Notes: generated by a model not told the origin, from the letters alone. Numbered from the stretch's first letter, positions 1-7,694 are shown. The stretch is DNA of 29,916 nt from DATDCV01 sp036524155 (GCA_036524155.1 DATDCV010000059.1:1-29916); one strand, 5' to 3'. Program-made: numbers and translations.

Positions 1-1
1 C

Positions 2-862
2 CTGGTGACCAGCGAGGGTCAAACCCAATACCTGTGGACCGCCGACGTTGTCAGCGGCGGCTGGGGTGTGGCCCGGTGGCCCATAAACGCCTCTGGAATC
101 GTGCCCACCAACCTCTGGCCCAGCATCGCCGTGCGCGCCACTGCGTTGCACTTCGGCATCGACGGATCGGACCTCGACGACTCGGCTTTCGACCTGGACA
201 TCGACGCGGCCGGGAACATTTACGTGGTCGCCGAGCCATGGGACACGCCGGCCTACCAGAACAAAGTCTTCAAATTCCCTCCTTTCGCTGGCCTGCCACT
301 CACCAATGCGCTTTGGAAAATCGGCGCCGACACGCTCCGCACCGACCCCGACGATGCCTGCGCCGTGGCAGTGAGCCCGGCGGGAACCCTCGTCGCGGTG
401 GCGCTGCAAACCTCCGCCAAAACCCTCCTGCTGGACGCCACCACCGGCGCGACGATTGGGGCCGTCAACAACGACGGCCAGCCGCAAAAGACCGTGGCGT
501 GGGACAACGCCGGGAACCTGTACACCGCGCACGACGGCCCGACTGGCGGATACGGGGCCTGGCGTTGCTGGTCCCCACCTGGAACCAACTACGCCGTGAC
601 CGTCTCGGCGCAAACGGTTTTTTTGCACAACTTTCCCGAGTTCACAGCGGCGTATGAGGCCGCAGGGGTGATCAAGCTGGAATTTGAATCCGGTCCGCAA
701 GATCCCGTGGACCGATTTACACTCCAGATCGGCGATCGACCGGCAGGACCATTCACGGACACGGCCGCCGTGATTGAGCCGATCAGTCCGGGCCTGTTCC
801 GCACGCAAGCCCCAATGCCCGCCCGTCCGCAATTCTACCGCCTGAAGGCCAATCCGTTCTGA
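2..862 (+). CDS. secreted beta-propeller-like protein, 3' part only
   Basis: The reading frame is open at the left edge of the window, so the true start lies upstream and only the last ~286 residues are seen. The visible part carries repeating segments of the NHL/WD-like propeller kind: an 'AAGNIYVVAEP' strand near residue 70, 'SPAGTLVAVAL' near 125 and 'DNAGNLYTAHDG' near 170. These are the usual 'D-x-x-G-N-(I/L)-Y' blades. A C-terminal beta-rich domain follows and ends 'QFYRLKANPF', a type of ending also seen in the S8 protease downstream. An extracellular or periplasmic location is inferred from this architecture; the signal peptide would be outside the window. No catalytic motif is visible, so function is unknown. 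Confidence is high that it is coding and moderate on the fold. Confidence 0.8.
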   Translation: MVTSEGQTQYLWTADVVSGGWGVARWPINASGIVPTNLWPSIAVRATALHFGIDGSDLDDSAFDLDIDAAGNIYVVAEPWDTPAYQNKVFKFPPFAGLPLTNALWKIGADTLRTDPDDACAVAVSPAGTLVAVALQTSAKTLLLDATTGATIGAVNNDGQPQKTVAWDNAGNLYTAHDGPTGGYGAWRCWSPPGTNYAVTVSAQTVFLHNFPEFTAAYEAAGVIKLEFESGPQDPVDRFTLQIGDRPAGPFTDTAAVIEPISPGLFRTQAPMPARPQFYRLKANPF

Positions 863-1177
863 CTTCAAGCAAGGAGACTTGATAACCACCGCGAACCCAC
901 TGGCATCGGATTCTTCTCCCTCTCCCTCGAAGATTTTCCCCTGTACCCTGAACATTTCTGCCAATTCGTGTCGCCTCCTTCTCGGCGCTTGCTGGGCCGC
1001 TTGGGACGCTCTGGGACGGTTGTGGTACGCTCGCAAAGGTGAGAATCGCCCGCATTTACCGGCCTTGGGACGGTGGTACGGCTGTACACCCCCAAGCCCC
1101 CCCAAACACACTACTCTTCCTCCTCCTCGTCACGGAAGGCTACGGAAGGTCAACCTGCACAGTCCGTCGCAAAAGGT
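863..1177. other. 315-bp spacer with no supported gene
   Basis: No convincing coding frame is present between the propeller gene and the convergent prepilin-like gene. A weak stem (TCAAG/CTTGA) sits just after the propeller stop near 865-882, without a T-tract. Between about 1002 and 1085 there are degenerate short repeats of the type TGGGACG and TGGTACG. The reading frames across the spacer are rich in Ser, Pro and Arg and look non-coding. Confidence 0.5.
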
Positions 1178-1873
1178 CTATTCCCGGGTGATGGAGATAT
1201 ACACCTCCCGCGGCGTCCCGGGATCGCCGCCACGGTAAGTCACCCTTCCTTGGGAGTCGTCCTCTCCCGGTTCTGCCCCGAGGCTGGGACCATCGAGCGC
1301 ATCGTTTAAGGCTTTCGCTTCGCGCTCAGGTACCCCGAAGATGACGGCCTCGAGCAAGTAAGCGCCCTCTGGGGCTGCCCCGCCTCCAGCCGAAGCCCCT
1401 CCGCCAATCCCCTGGCGACTTGAGAGCGACCGGCCGGTCGCCTTCACCAAACGGACGGTGGCGCCTGTTCCCAGCCTCACCGAGAAGGGCTGGTCGAGCA
1501 GTTGTTCCGAGAGGAGAATCGCGTCGTATTTATCATAGCTCGCCGAAACCGCCAGCGGCGTTCCATTTCGCGAAGCCAGGGTTCCGAATTTGGCGCAATG
1601 CTCCGTGGCGGCTGTCTTAACTGCCTGGACGCTGGCCAGCGCCTGCTGAACGCGGGCCTGGTCCACACTCCCCGCGATGCGCGCGGTATTTGCCCGGTTC
1701 GAGATGCGCGGAATGACCAGCACGGCAAGAATGGTCAAAATCGCCAACACCCCAATGAGCTCGACCAGCGAGAACGCGCGCTGCCAGGTCGCGGCACCTT
1801 CCCGTCGGGAACTGAAAACCCGGTCGCACCTCGCACCGTCTAGCGCTCCCGCAAAAATTGCCGGACCGGCCAT
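1178..1873 (-). CDS. prepilin-type N-terminal cleavage/methylation domain protein
   Basis: The 231-residue product has a class III (type IV prepilin/pseudopilin) signal: a basic leader, then 'AFSLVELIGVLAILTILAVL'. Cleavage would fall between A33 and F34, with the conserved Glu at +5 (E38). The hydrophobic helix spans about residues 34-55 and would anchor and assemble the mature protein. The rest is a soluble region with a helix rich in Ala and Gln (about 60-90) and a Gly/Ala-rich linker near 167-177. Odd points are the long leader (33 residues) and Ala instead of Gly before the cleavage site. No pilus or type II secretion genes are nearby, as is common for such proteins in Verrucomicrobiota and Planctomycetota. 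The ATG is preceded at once by a purine-rich GGGAG, too close for a good ribosome site. The specific role is unknown. Confidence 0.8.
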   Translation of the reverse strand: MAGPAIFAGALDGARCDRVFSSRREGAATWQRAFSLVELIGVLAILTILAVLVIPRISNRANTARIAGSVDQARVQQALASVQAVKTAATEHCAKFGTLASRNGTPLAVSASYDKYDAILLSEQLLDQPFSVRLGTGATVRLVKATGRSLSSRQGIGGGASAGGGAAPEGAYLLEAVIFGVPEREAKALNDALDGPSLGAEPGEDDSQGRVTYRGGDPGTPREVYISITRE

Positions 1874-1928
1874 CTCCCGCCCAGAATAGCTCCTCGCGGA
1901 TTAAGCGTCGAGCCACCCTTTTCCATGG

Positions 1929-2034
1929 GCAGCGATTCTCATACTGAAAGCCGAGTCGTGCTCGGCTTACAGGAGGCCGTCGGCTCGCTTAAGCCGATTA
2001 GAAATCGGCGCTCCGACCCGAGACGAGGCGATAC
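1929..2034 (-). repeat. degenerate copy of the palindromic MITE-like repeat
   Basis: This segment is the reverse-complement relative of the element at 23222-23333. The right part is well conserved: it includes CGGCGCTCCGACCC (2006-2019) and ends in GATAC, like the other copy's terminus. It holds the same two internal hairpins: GCCGAG/CTCGGC (1950-1966) and GCCGATT/AATCGGC (1993-2009, 3-nt loop). The left terminal arm is badly eroded and no flanking direct repeat is recognisable, so this looks like an older insertion. It lies between the divergent prepilin-like and S8 protease genes. The left boundary is approximate. Confidence 0.7.
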
Positions 2035-2090
2035 GGATCGCCGAGAGTTTTCCTGGTGGTTCCGGCCCCTCTCCTCCATTATGACGATCA

Positions 2091-3947
2091 ATGCGAGCTT
2101 ATGTGCTGGCCCTGGCCTGGATTCTCGCCGTTCCGCTCCGAGGGCCAGCTGCCGAGCCAATTTGGGACACCAAAATCGCCCCGGATCTGCTCCAGGCGAG
2201 TGTTCCAGGCGAAACCGAGTGCCTGCTCGTCTTTGCGGAGCAAGCTGACCTGAGTGCCGCGGCCGCGCTAAAAACCAAGGCGGAAAAGGGAGCTTATGTC
2301 TTTGAGCGGCTCACGGAAACTGCCAGGCGGACTCAGGACCAGGTACTGCTGAGACTCGCGGAGCGGCGTGTGGAGCATCGAGCGTTCTGGGTCGCGAACA
2401 TGATCTGGGCCCGCGTCGACCAAAGTGCTCTCAAGGAACTCAGCCAGCGGCCGGAAGTCGCTCGCATAATGGCCAACCCGGCGGTTCGGCTTCCCGAACC
2501 GCAGCTACCCTCCGAAATGCCCAAGACGCTGGCTTGGAATCTCACGCTCATTCATGTCCCGGAAGTCTGGGGCCTGGGCTTCAGGGGCCAAGGCATCGTC
2601 GTGGGTGGCCAAGACACCGGCTACCAGTGGAATCATCCCGCGCTCATTTCTCAATACCGCGGCTGGAATGGCAGTCAGGCAGACCACAATTACAATTGGC
2701 ACGACGCGATCCACGGACTCAACCCCCATAACACCAATGCCAATCCCTGTGGCTACGATATCCAGGCGCCCTGCGACGACCAGGCGCACGGCACACACAC
2801 CATGGGCATAATGGTCGGAGACGACGGCGCGGGTAATCAAATCGGCGTCGCGCCCGGCGCGCGGTGGATCGGTTGCCGCAACATGGAACGCAATTGGGGC
2901 AGCCCTGCCAGTTATACCGAATGTTTCCAGTGGTTCCTGGCCCCGACGGATCTGAACGGGCAAAATCCCGACCCCTCGAAAGCTCCCGATGTCATTAACA
3001 ATTCCTGGCTTTGCCCGCCGGCTGAAGGGTGCGGCGACCCCCTGGTTATGCAGACCGTGGTCCAGAACGTCCGCGCGGCTGGCATCATGGTCGTTTCCGC
3101 TGCCGGAAACGCAGGCCCTGCCTGTGGGACCGTCGCGGACCCGATCGCCATTTACGAAGCCGCGTTCTCTGTCGGCGCTACTGACAGCAACGATCGGATT
3201 GCCAACTTTAGCAGCCGCGGACCGGTCACAGTCGACGGCAGCAATCGCATGAAACCGAACGTTGCCGCGCCAGGTGTAAGTATTCGGTCCAGCGTTCCCG
3301 GCGGGGGTTACGGAACGATGAGCGGCACCAGCATGGCCTCCCCCCATGCAGTTGGTGTGGTGGCGTTGCTGCTTTCGGCACACCCGGAGCTGAGAGGTAA
3401 TGTCCAGGCAATGGAGCGTCTCTTGGAGCAGACCGCCGTTCCACGCACCAACGCCGACATCTGCGGCGGACTGGCCAGCACCAACGTTCCCAATAATACT
3501 TTCGGCTGGGGCCGCATCGATGCGCTCGCCGCCCTGGCGCTCGGCGACGCGGATAACGATGGCATTCCGGATTGGTGGATGATCGCGCACTTCGGCCACG
3601 CCACCGGTCGCGCCGACGATCTCTCCCGGACTCAAGATGACGCGGACGCAGATGGCGTCAGCAATTTGGATGAGTACCTGGCGGGCACGGATCCCCTGGA
3701 CGCCAACTCGTATTTTCGCATCACCTCGATCACCCCGGGCCCGGCGAGCGCCATGCTGGCTTTTCAATCCTCCGTCAGCCGGTTCTACTCGCTGCTCTCG
3801 CGTACCAATCTTCTCGAGGGCGACTGGACACCGGTTGACGGCCAGGCCGGCGTTCCCGGAACCGGCGGAGTGCTCTCCTTAAGCCACACCAACCTGCCCC
3901 CTGACCTCACCGAGTTCTACCGCGTCAGCGTGCGCCTGGCGCCTTAG
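2091..3947 (+). CDS. secreted subtilisin-family (S8) serine protease
   Basis: The 618-residue product is an exported endopeptidase. Residues 1-21 form a signal peptide. A region of about 40-135 resembles a propeptide. The S8 domain spans about 150-480 with the complete triad: D175 in 'GGQDTGYQWNHP', H233 in 'AHGTHTMG' and S414 in 'GTSMASPH'. The oxyanion-hole Asn is N340 in 'AAGNAGP'. The Asp motif is slightly unusual (QDTG instead of a hydrophobic residue before DTG). Many cysteines (220, 228, 262, 278, 308, 314 and others) suggest disulfides outside the cytoplasm. Two acidic calcium-binding-type repeats follow, 'DADNDGIPDWW' (about 486) and 'DADADGVSNLDEYLAGTDP' (about 517). The protein ends in a beta-rich domain finishing 'EFYRVSVRLAP'. 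It diverges from the prepilin-like gene across a repeat-bearing spacer. The substrate is unknown. Confidence 0.95.
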   Translation: MRAYVLALAWILAVPLRGPAAEPIWDTKIAPDLLQASVPGETECLLVFAEQADLSAAAALKTKAEKGAYVFERLTETARRTQDQVLLRLAERRVEHRAFWVANMIWARVDQSALKELSQRPEVARIMANPAVRLPEPQLPSEMPKTLAWNLTLIHVPEVWGLGFRGQGIVVGGQDTGYQWNHPALISQYRGWNGSQADHNYNWHDAIHGLNPHNTNANPCGYDIQAPCDDQAHGTHTMGIMVGDDGAGNQIGVAPGARWIGCRNMERNWGSPASYTECFQWFLAPTDLNGQNPDPSKAPDVINNSWLCPPAEGCGDPLVMQTVVQNVRAAGIMVVSAAGNAGPACGTVADPIAIYEAAFSVGATDSNDRIANFSSRGPVTVDGSNRMKPNVAAPGVSIRSSVPGGGYGTMSGTSMASPHAVGVVALLLSAHPELRGNVQAMERLLEQTAVPRTNADICGGLASTNVPNNTFGWGRIDALAALALGDADNDGIPDWWMIAHFGHATGRADDLSRTQDDADADGVSNLDEYLAGTDPLDANSYFRITSITPGPASAMLAFQSSVSRFYSLLSRTNLLEGDWTPVDGQAGVPGTGGVLSLSHTNLPPDLTEFYRVSVRLAP

Positions 3948-4386
3948 CCCGCCTTAGTCTCCTGCGCCTGCAAATCCCCCGGCGGACATATCGAGTAGCC
4001 TTGAGCTCCGCACGCGGCGCCGCTGCCGTAGTCATCCACGCCGCCGCCGGATCCGGCGCCGCTGCCAATCCGCGCCCGTGCCAAGCCGGCAAATCACCGA
4101 CGCCGTTCGAGAAAAGAAAATCGAGCGTGAATTTCTATGCCAGTGGCACGTCGAATACTTCGTGAAACCAGGACGCAGGTCAGGCCAAAAGGAAGATGGT
4201 GCCACAAGGGAAGCCTCCCGGGACAATCATGCCGGCGGTGAGTCGTTTTCATTTGGCGCGCGGCGTCATGGTCCAAACAACACGCGCCGGCTGTTCGTCG
4301 CTCACGAGTGCTTGATGTCGCCGGTGTTCGAGCCCCAAGCCAAACGACCTCACTCGCTGTTGCGGCCGATTTGAGACGGCGAGAGT
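3948..4386. other. 439-bp spacer with no supported gene
   Basis: The spacer lies between the S8 protease and the convergent AlkA-like gene. Open frames of up to ~100 codons exist on both strands, but none shows a recognisable motif or a plausible amino-acid composition. A minus-strand frame ending at 3944 reads as a Gly-rich tail with 'CGAQGYSICPPGDLQAQE', but it is closed by a stop upstream and has only a TTG start. It could be decayed coding sequence. No terminator with a T-tract is visible. Confidence 0.4.
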
Positions 4387-5007
4387 TCAGGCGAGCGTGA
4401 CGGTATCGAGGGCGCGCCAGAAGTACCAGGCAGCGGTAGTCCGATGCGGCCGCCACTTTTCCCCGGCGGCCAGCAACTCCTTTGGAGTGGGCAGATCTTT
4501 CCAGCCGTAGGTGAGCGCAAATCCCTTCCGCACACCGTAGTCGGTTGCCGGGAGGATGTCCGGGCGGCCGAGAGTGAAAATCAGCAGCATTTCGACCGTC
4601 CATGGTCCGACGCCGCGGAGCGCAGTGAGGCGTTCAACGATTTCGGCATCGCTTAGCCGCTGGATCGCGCGCCGGGCGGGGACCACACCCGAGAGTGTCT
4701 GGGCCGCAATGTCTTTGAGCGCGGCTATTTTCGCCCTGGAGAGACCCGCCGCGCGGAGTCGCTGGTCGGGAGTGCCGAGCAGGTCCTCCGGCGAAGGAAA
4801 GCGCCTTTGCGGATAGAGCGCTTTGACGCGGGTCAGGATGGCCGCGGCGGCGGTCCCGTGAAGTTGCTGATAGACGACCGACTGCACCAGGGCTTCAAAG
4901 GGCGAGCGGCGGTTTTTGGGCTTGAGGGTGCAGGGGCCCACTTGCCGGATGAGCTTCGCGAGGCGCCTGTCGGCGGCGCTGAGGAACCGAACGGCTTCGT
5001 GGGTCAT
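4387..5007 (-). CDS. DNA-3-methyladenine glycosylase II-like (HhH-GPD) protein
   Basis: This is a base-excision repair glycosylase of the AlkA/HhH-GPD superfamily, expected to remove alkylated bases from DNA in the cytoplasm. Numbering is from the ATG at 5007 (206 residues). The helix-hairpin-helix is 'LRGVGPWTVEM' (about 130-140), and the catalytic Asp is D156 in 'ILPATDYGVRKGF', the expected spacing for the family. 'QSVVYQQLHGTAA' near residue 45 matches the N-terminal side of the fold. An in-frame ATG at 5067 would add 20 residues lacking family similarity and overlap the preceding gene by 43 bp, so I prefer 5007. The long N-terminal TATA-like domain of E. coli AlkA is absent, as in the shorter bacterial homologues. 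It is the last gene of the lepB operon. Confidence 0.88.
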   Translation of the reverse strand: MTHEAVRFLSAADRRLAKLIRQVGPCTLKPKNRRSPFEALVQSVVYQQLHGTAAAAILTRVKALYPQRRFPSPEDLLGTPDQRLRAAGLSRAKIAALKDIAAQTLSGVVPARRAIQRLSDAEIVERLTALRGVGPWTVEMLLIFTLGRPDILPATDYGVRKGFALTYGWKDLPTPKELLAAGEKWRPHRTTAAWYFWRALDTVTLA

Positions 5008-5024
5008 AGTGCCGGGAAATGAGC

Positions 5025-5525
5025 TTAGCGCAAGGTGCGGACGGTCTCGGCGCGGTCGATGAGCCATTGCCCATCGACCTTCCGCAAATGGGCTTTGAGC
5101 TCCTGGACCTGAGGGGTGCGTTCACCGGGCCAGGTTGCTTTGCCGGTCATGTGCGCGTCAGCCGAGAGCTTGTCTGGTGCAAGAGTCACGGAGACATCGA
5201 TCAGCTCGACACGGATCGCCTGGCCCATCGAACGGGAAGCGGCTGCGAGCTGCGTTAGTTCGTCGATGCCGGAAATTTCCTGGGTGATTAGGCCGGGCAC
5301 CTCGATGGTGATCTGGACGTCGGGCGTGAAAAAGGTCGTCAGCTTTTGCACACGGGCGGCTTTGGGGATGATTCCTTCGTCGCCGCTCGTGGAAGCAGTT
5401 GCGGCTATTTGGCTAAGGCGTTGGCGGATGATCTGCTCAGGTCCGGGAAATAGGTGGCGCCAGGCCCATAGCCCGCCGGTTGCCAGGGCGGTGAGCAACG
5501 CCAGCCGGAGAATCCACTTGGTCAT
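5025..5525 (-). CDS. membrane-anchored NTF2/SnoaL-like hypothetical protein
   Basis: The 166-residue product starts with a hydrophobic segment (about 5-22) that is either an uncleaved anchor or a signal peptide. A soluble domain of about 130 residues follows, with the alternating helix-then-strand pattern of NTF2-like folds. An N-terminal helix holds 'IIRQRLSQIAATAS' and the last strands read 'LKAHLRKVDGQWLIDRAETV', the typical 'W-x-I/L' end of such domains. No catalytic residues can be named. Its start overlaps the lepB stop as ATGA (5522-5525), which indicates translational coupling, and AlkA follows 17 bp downstream. The fold assignment is an inference from the pattern. The link to signal peptidase may be only transcriptional. 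Confidence 0.7.
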   Translation of the reverse strand: MTKWILRLALLTALATGGLWAWRHLFPGPEQIIRQRLSQIAATASTSGDEGIIPKAARVQKLTTFFTPDVQITIEVPGLITQEISGIDELTQLAAASRSMGQAIRVELIDVSVTLAPDKLSADAHMTGKATWPGERTPQVQELKAHLRKVDGQWLIDRAETVRTLR

Positions 5526-6043
5526 AGCAGAGGTTTGCCAACAATTTGGGAACGCCAGGCTTTGCCCTGGTAATGTTCGGTAAAGTCCATCGTGCGGTTG
5601 TCGCCGACAACATAATACTCGCCCGGGCCGATGGTCTCAGGCGGGTGGTCCCAGGCGCAGGGATACCGGACGTAGGCCTCGTTCAGGAGCTTGCCATTGA
5701 TGAAGACGCGGCCGCGGCGAAACTCGAGGGTTTCGCCCGGGAGCGCGATGATCCGCTTGAGGTACATGACATGCTCACCGGCGAGCTTGATGGCGACCGG
5801 GTCACCGCGCTTTGGCTCGTGGAAGACATAGGCAAGGCGGTTGACAAAATTGACGCGCCCTTCCTGGTAGGTAGGCATCATGCTGATGCCTTGGACGCGG
5901 ATGGGCAAGAGCACGAATTTGGCGACGAAGAGGCAGACCGCCACCCAGATGACCACGCGAGCCAGCGTTCGTTTCGGGTCCCGGCCAATCAGCACGCGTT
6001 TGACCCACCCGCTGGCCGGCCTTTGGACTTCTGGAACTGGCAT
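5522..6043 (-). CDS. lepB: signal peptidase I
   Basis: This is a type I (S26) signal peptidase, which cleaves signal peptides from exported proteins on the outer face of the inner membrane. Numbering from the ATG at 6043 gives 173 residues with one membrane helix at about 28-46. The nucleophile is S54 in 'VQGISMMPTYQEG', and the general base is K96 in 'MYLKRIIALPGE'. The C-terminal box starts normally with 'VVGDNR' but continues 'TMDFTEHYQG' where most family members have an S-x-D-S-R segment, so that box is divergent. An in-frame ATG at 6106 would add 21 residues without family similarity and leave only 40 bp to the divergent metallophosphoesterase, so 6043 is preferred. The stop overlaps the next gene's ATG. 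Confidence 0.9.
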   Translation of the reverse strand: MPVPEVQRPASGWVKRVLIGRDPKRTLARVVIWVAVCLFVAKFVLLPIRVQGISMMPTYQEGRVNFVNRLAYVFHEPKRGDPVAIKLAGEHVMYLKRIIALPGETLEFRRGRVFINGKLLNEAYVRYPCAWDHPPETIGPGEYYVVGDNRTMDFTEHYQGKAWRSQIVGKPLL

Positions 6044-6146
6044 AATGTCGTATGAACAGGGGGAGCCTAATTCAAGGGCCGGCAAAATCCAGCCTGCAAT
6101 CGTCATTTCGCTTGTCAGGCGGCCAGTCCGGCGGTAGCTAAACTGA

Positions 6147-7055
6147 ATGCCGATTTATCTTGGGCCGATCTCACGGCGAAGGTTCCTGGCCCGGTCGCTC
6201 GCGGCCGGCGCCGGATTAATGCTGGCGCCTGAATTGCTGGCGGCCGGAAAACGCACCGACCCGGACTGTTGGGCGCTGCTCTCCGACACGCACTTAGCCG
6301 CCGACCACGCGCTTAAGGTTCGAGGGATAAACATGCTCGACCACGCGACCCGGGTTCGCGGCGAAGTGCTCGGCTTGCCGCGCCGGCCCGCCGGCGTGCT
6401 CATCACCGGAGATTGCGCCTACAACAGCGGCCTGGCCGGCGATTACGCCGTTCTGAGCGAGATTCTGTTGCCGATTCGGGCGGATAAAGTCCCGGTCCGC
6501 GTCGCGCTGGGCAATCACGATGATCGAAGCAATTTTTGGGAAGCTTTCGCCGAGGACAAAGCGGCGGCGCACCCCGTTGCGGATCGGCAGGTGGCGCTGG
6601 TCGAGACCCCGCGCGCCAACTGGTATATCCTGGATTCACTGGAGAAGACCCTGTCGACACCCGGGCTGCTGGGCCCGGAACAACTGCAATGGCTGGCGAA
6701 GGCTTTGGATGCCAACCCGAAGAAACCGGCGCTGGTCGTGGCGCACCATAATCCCGGACTCAATGGTGGCAACATGGGTTTGAAGGACACGCTTCTGCTT
6801 TTTGACGTTATCCGCCCGCGCAAACAGGTAAAAGCCTACATTTACGGCCACACTCACGTGTGGAAAGTCGAGCAAGACCCGAGCGGGATCCACCTCATCA
6901 ACCTGCCGCCGGTGTCCTATGTCTTCCGGGAGACAGAGCCGAGTGGCTGGGTGCTGGCGACTTTGAAGCGAAAGGGTGTGCGACTGCAGCTCCGCTGCCT
7001 TGACCCGTCGCACAAAGCCCAGGGCCAAACTGTTGATCTGAAGTGGCGGAGTTGA
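6147..7055 (+). CDS. Tat-exported calcineurin-like metallophosphoesterase
   Basis: The 302-residue product begins with a twin-arginine signal, 'SRRRFLARSLAAGAGLML' (residues 9-26), implying export of a folded, metal-loaded enzyme. The five metallophosphoesterase motifs are all present in order: D47-x-H49 in 'LSDTHLAAD', G88-D89 in 'ITGDC', 'GNHDD' (122-126), H200 in 'VVAHHNPG' and 'GHTH' (234-237). These bind a dinuclear metal centre and hydrolyse phosphomonoesters or diesters. The substrate cannot be told from sequence. It diverges from lepB. A tiny possible membrane ORF follows 7 bp after the stop. Confidence 0.92.
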   Translation: MPIYLGPISRRRFLARSLAAGAGLMLAPELLAAGKRTDPDCWALLSDTHLAADHALKVRGINMLDHATRVRGEVLGLPRRPAGVLITGDCAYNSGLAGDYAVLSEILLPIRADKVPVRVALGNHDDRSNFWEAFAEDKAAAHPVADRQVALVETPRANWYILDSLEKTLSTPGLLGPEQLQWLAKALDANPKKPALVVAHHNPGLNGGNMGLKDTLLLFDVIRPRKQVKAYIYGHTHVWKVEQDPSGIHLINLPPVSYVFRETEPSGWVLATLKRKGVRLQLRCLDPSHKAQGQTVDLKWRS

Positions 7056-7062
7056 GCGAATC

Positions 7063-7161
7063 GTGCGCCGAAGCCATAAAATCATTTTTTTCCTGATCGC
7101 ATTGCTCGCCGCTGGCACATTTATTTTCGGGGTTCTTCAACTGGCGGGCGCCGCAAGATAG
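7063..7161 (+). CDS. possible 32-residue single-pass membrane peptide
   Basis: Seven bases after the metallophosphoesterase stop, a GTG opens a 32-codon frame ending at TAG 7159-7161. It encodes a short basic N-terminus (VRRSHK) followed by one continuous hydrophobic helix (about residues 7-31). The charge-then-helix arrangement and close spacing are what a small membrane protein would show. However, the start is GTG, there is no clear ribosome-binding site, and a frame this short can arise by chance. This is a low-confidence candidate. Confidence 0.25.
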   Translation: MRRSHKIIFFLIALLAAGTFIFGVLQLAGAAR

Positions 7162-7263
7162 CGGGAATAACCGGCGCGGGGAGAGGCAGGGCATGTTGCG
7201 TCCCGGGCCGGCTCTTTAGGAGTACCCATGCAGCCTCCTCCCAGGACGGGGACTCGGCTCCGA

Positions 7264-7680
7264 TCATTTTGCACGAAGGAGCAACACCGGCACGCTGACG
7301 TTGTGTTGGACCCGGATCGCGGTGGTGCCGAGGACAAGGTCGGCCAGCATGTGATGGCCGTGGGTGCTCATGGCGATCAGGTCGCACCCTTCACGTTTGA
7401 CCCAGTTGATAATCTCCCGGGCGGGGTCGCCGAAAGCCAGTTCGGCATCGGCGGTGACCCCGGCAGTTCGCATCTCGTCACGGACCTGGCGCAAATACTC
7501 GTTGCCTTCCTCGACTTCGGTTCCCGAGGCGTCAGCGCCATGGTATTTGGCCGGGGCACCCGAGGCAACGTGGAGCAGCACCACCCGGCTGTGCATGATG
7601 CCGGCCAGGGCTTTGATGTGATCGATGATCGCCCGGTCGGTCTGGCTGCCATCTAACGTGACGAGAATGGTCTTGTACAT
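7264..7680 (-). CDS. universal stress protein, UspA family
   Basis: The 138-residue product is a single Usp domain, the usual length for the family. It starts 'MYKTILVTLDGS' with the conserved Asp of the first strand (D10). The nucleotide-binding loop near the end is 'STHGHHMLADLVLGTT' (105-120), corresponding to the G-x2-G-x9-G-(S/T) motif of ATP-binding members with the first Gly replaced by Ser; ATP binding is therefore likely but not certain. Translation is supported by AGGAG six bases before the ATG (7687-7691 on the complement). It lies 14 bp after mntH and is probably co-transcribed with it, which would link this stress protein to manganese or oxidative stress. The last point is inference. 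Confidence 0.92.
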   Translation of the reverse strand: MYKTILVTLDGSQTDRAIIDHIKALAGIMHSRVVLLHVASGAPAKYHGADASGTEVEEGNEYLRQVRDEMRTAGVTADAELAFGDPAREIINWVKREGCDLIAMSTHGHHMLADLVLGTTAIRVQHNVSVPVLLLRAK

Positions 7681-7694
7681 GGTTTTCTCCTCGC

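Noticed and set aside
2505..3767. 420-codon open frame on the minus strand opposite the S8 protease
   Set aside because: It is the antisense of a clearly coding gene with an intact catalytic triad, its composition is His/Arg/Val-skewed, and no domain is recognisable. High GC favours long antisense frames.
3944..4084. Minus-strand Gly-rich short frame with 'CGAQGYSICPPGDLQAQE' beside the S8 gene
   Set aside because: Only a TTG start, a stop directly upstream in frame, overlaps the protease stop, and no homologous family is recognised; at best a remnant.
7162..7263. tRNA or structured RNA in the spacer after uspA
   Set aside because: No cloverleaf with a TTC-arm or CCA-compatible ends could be fitted; GC-rich short stems only.
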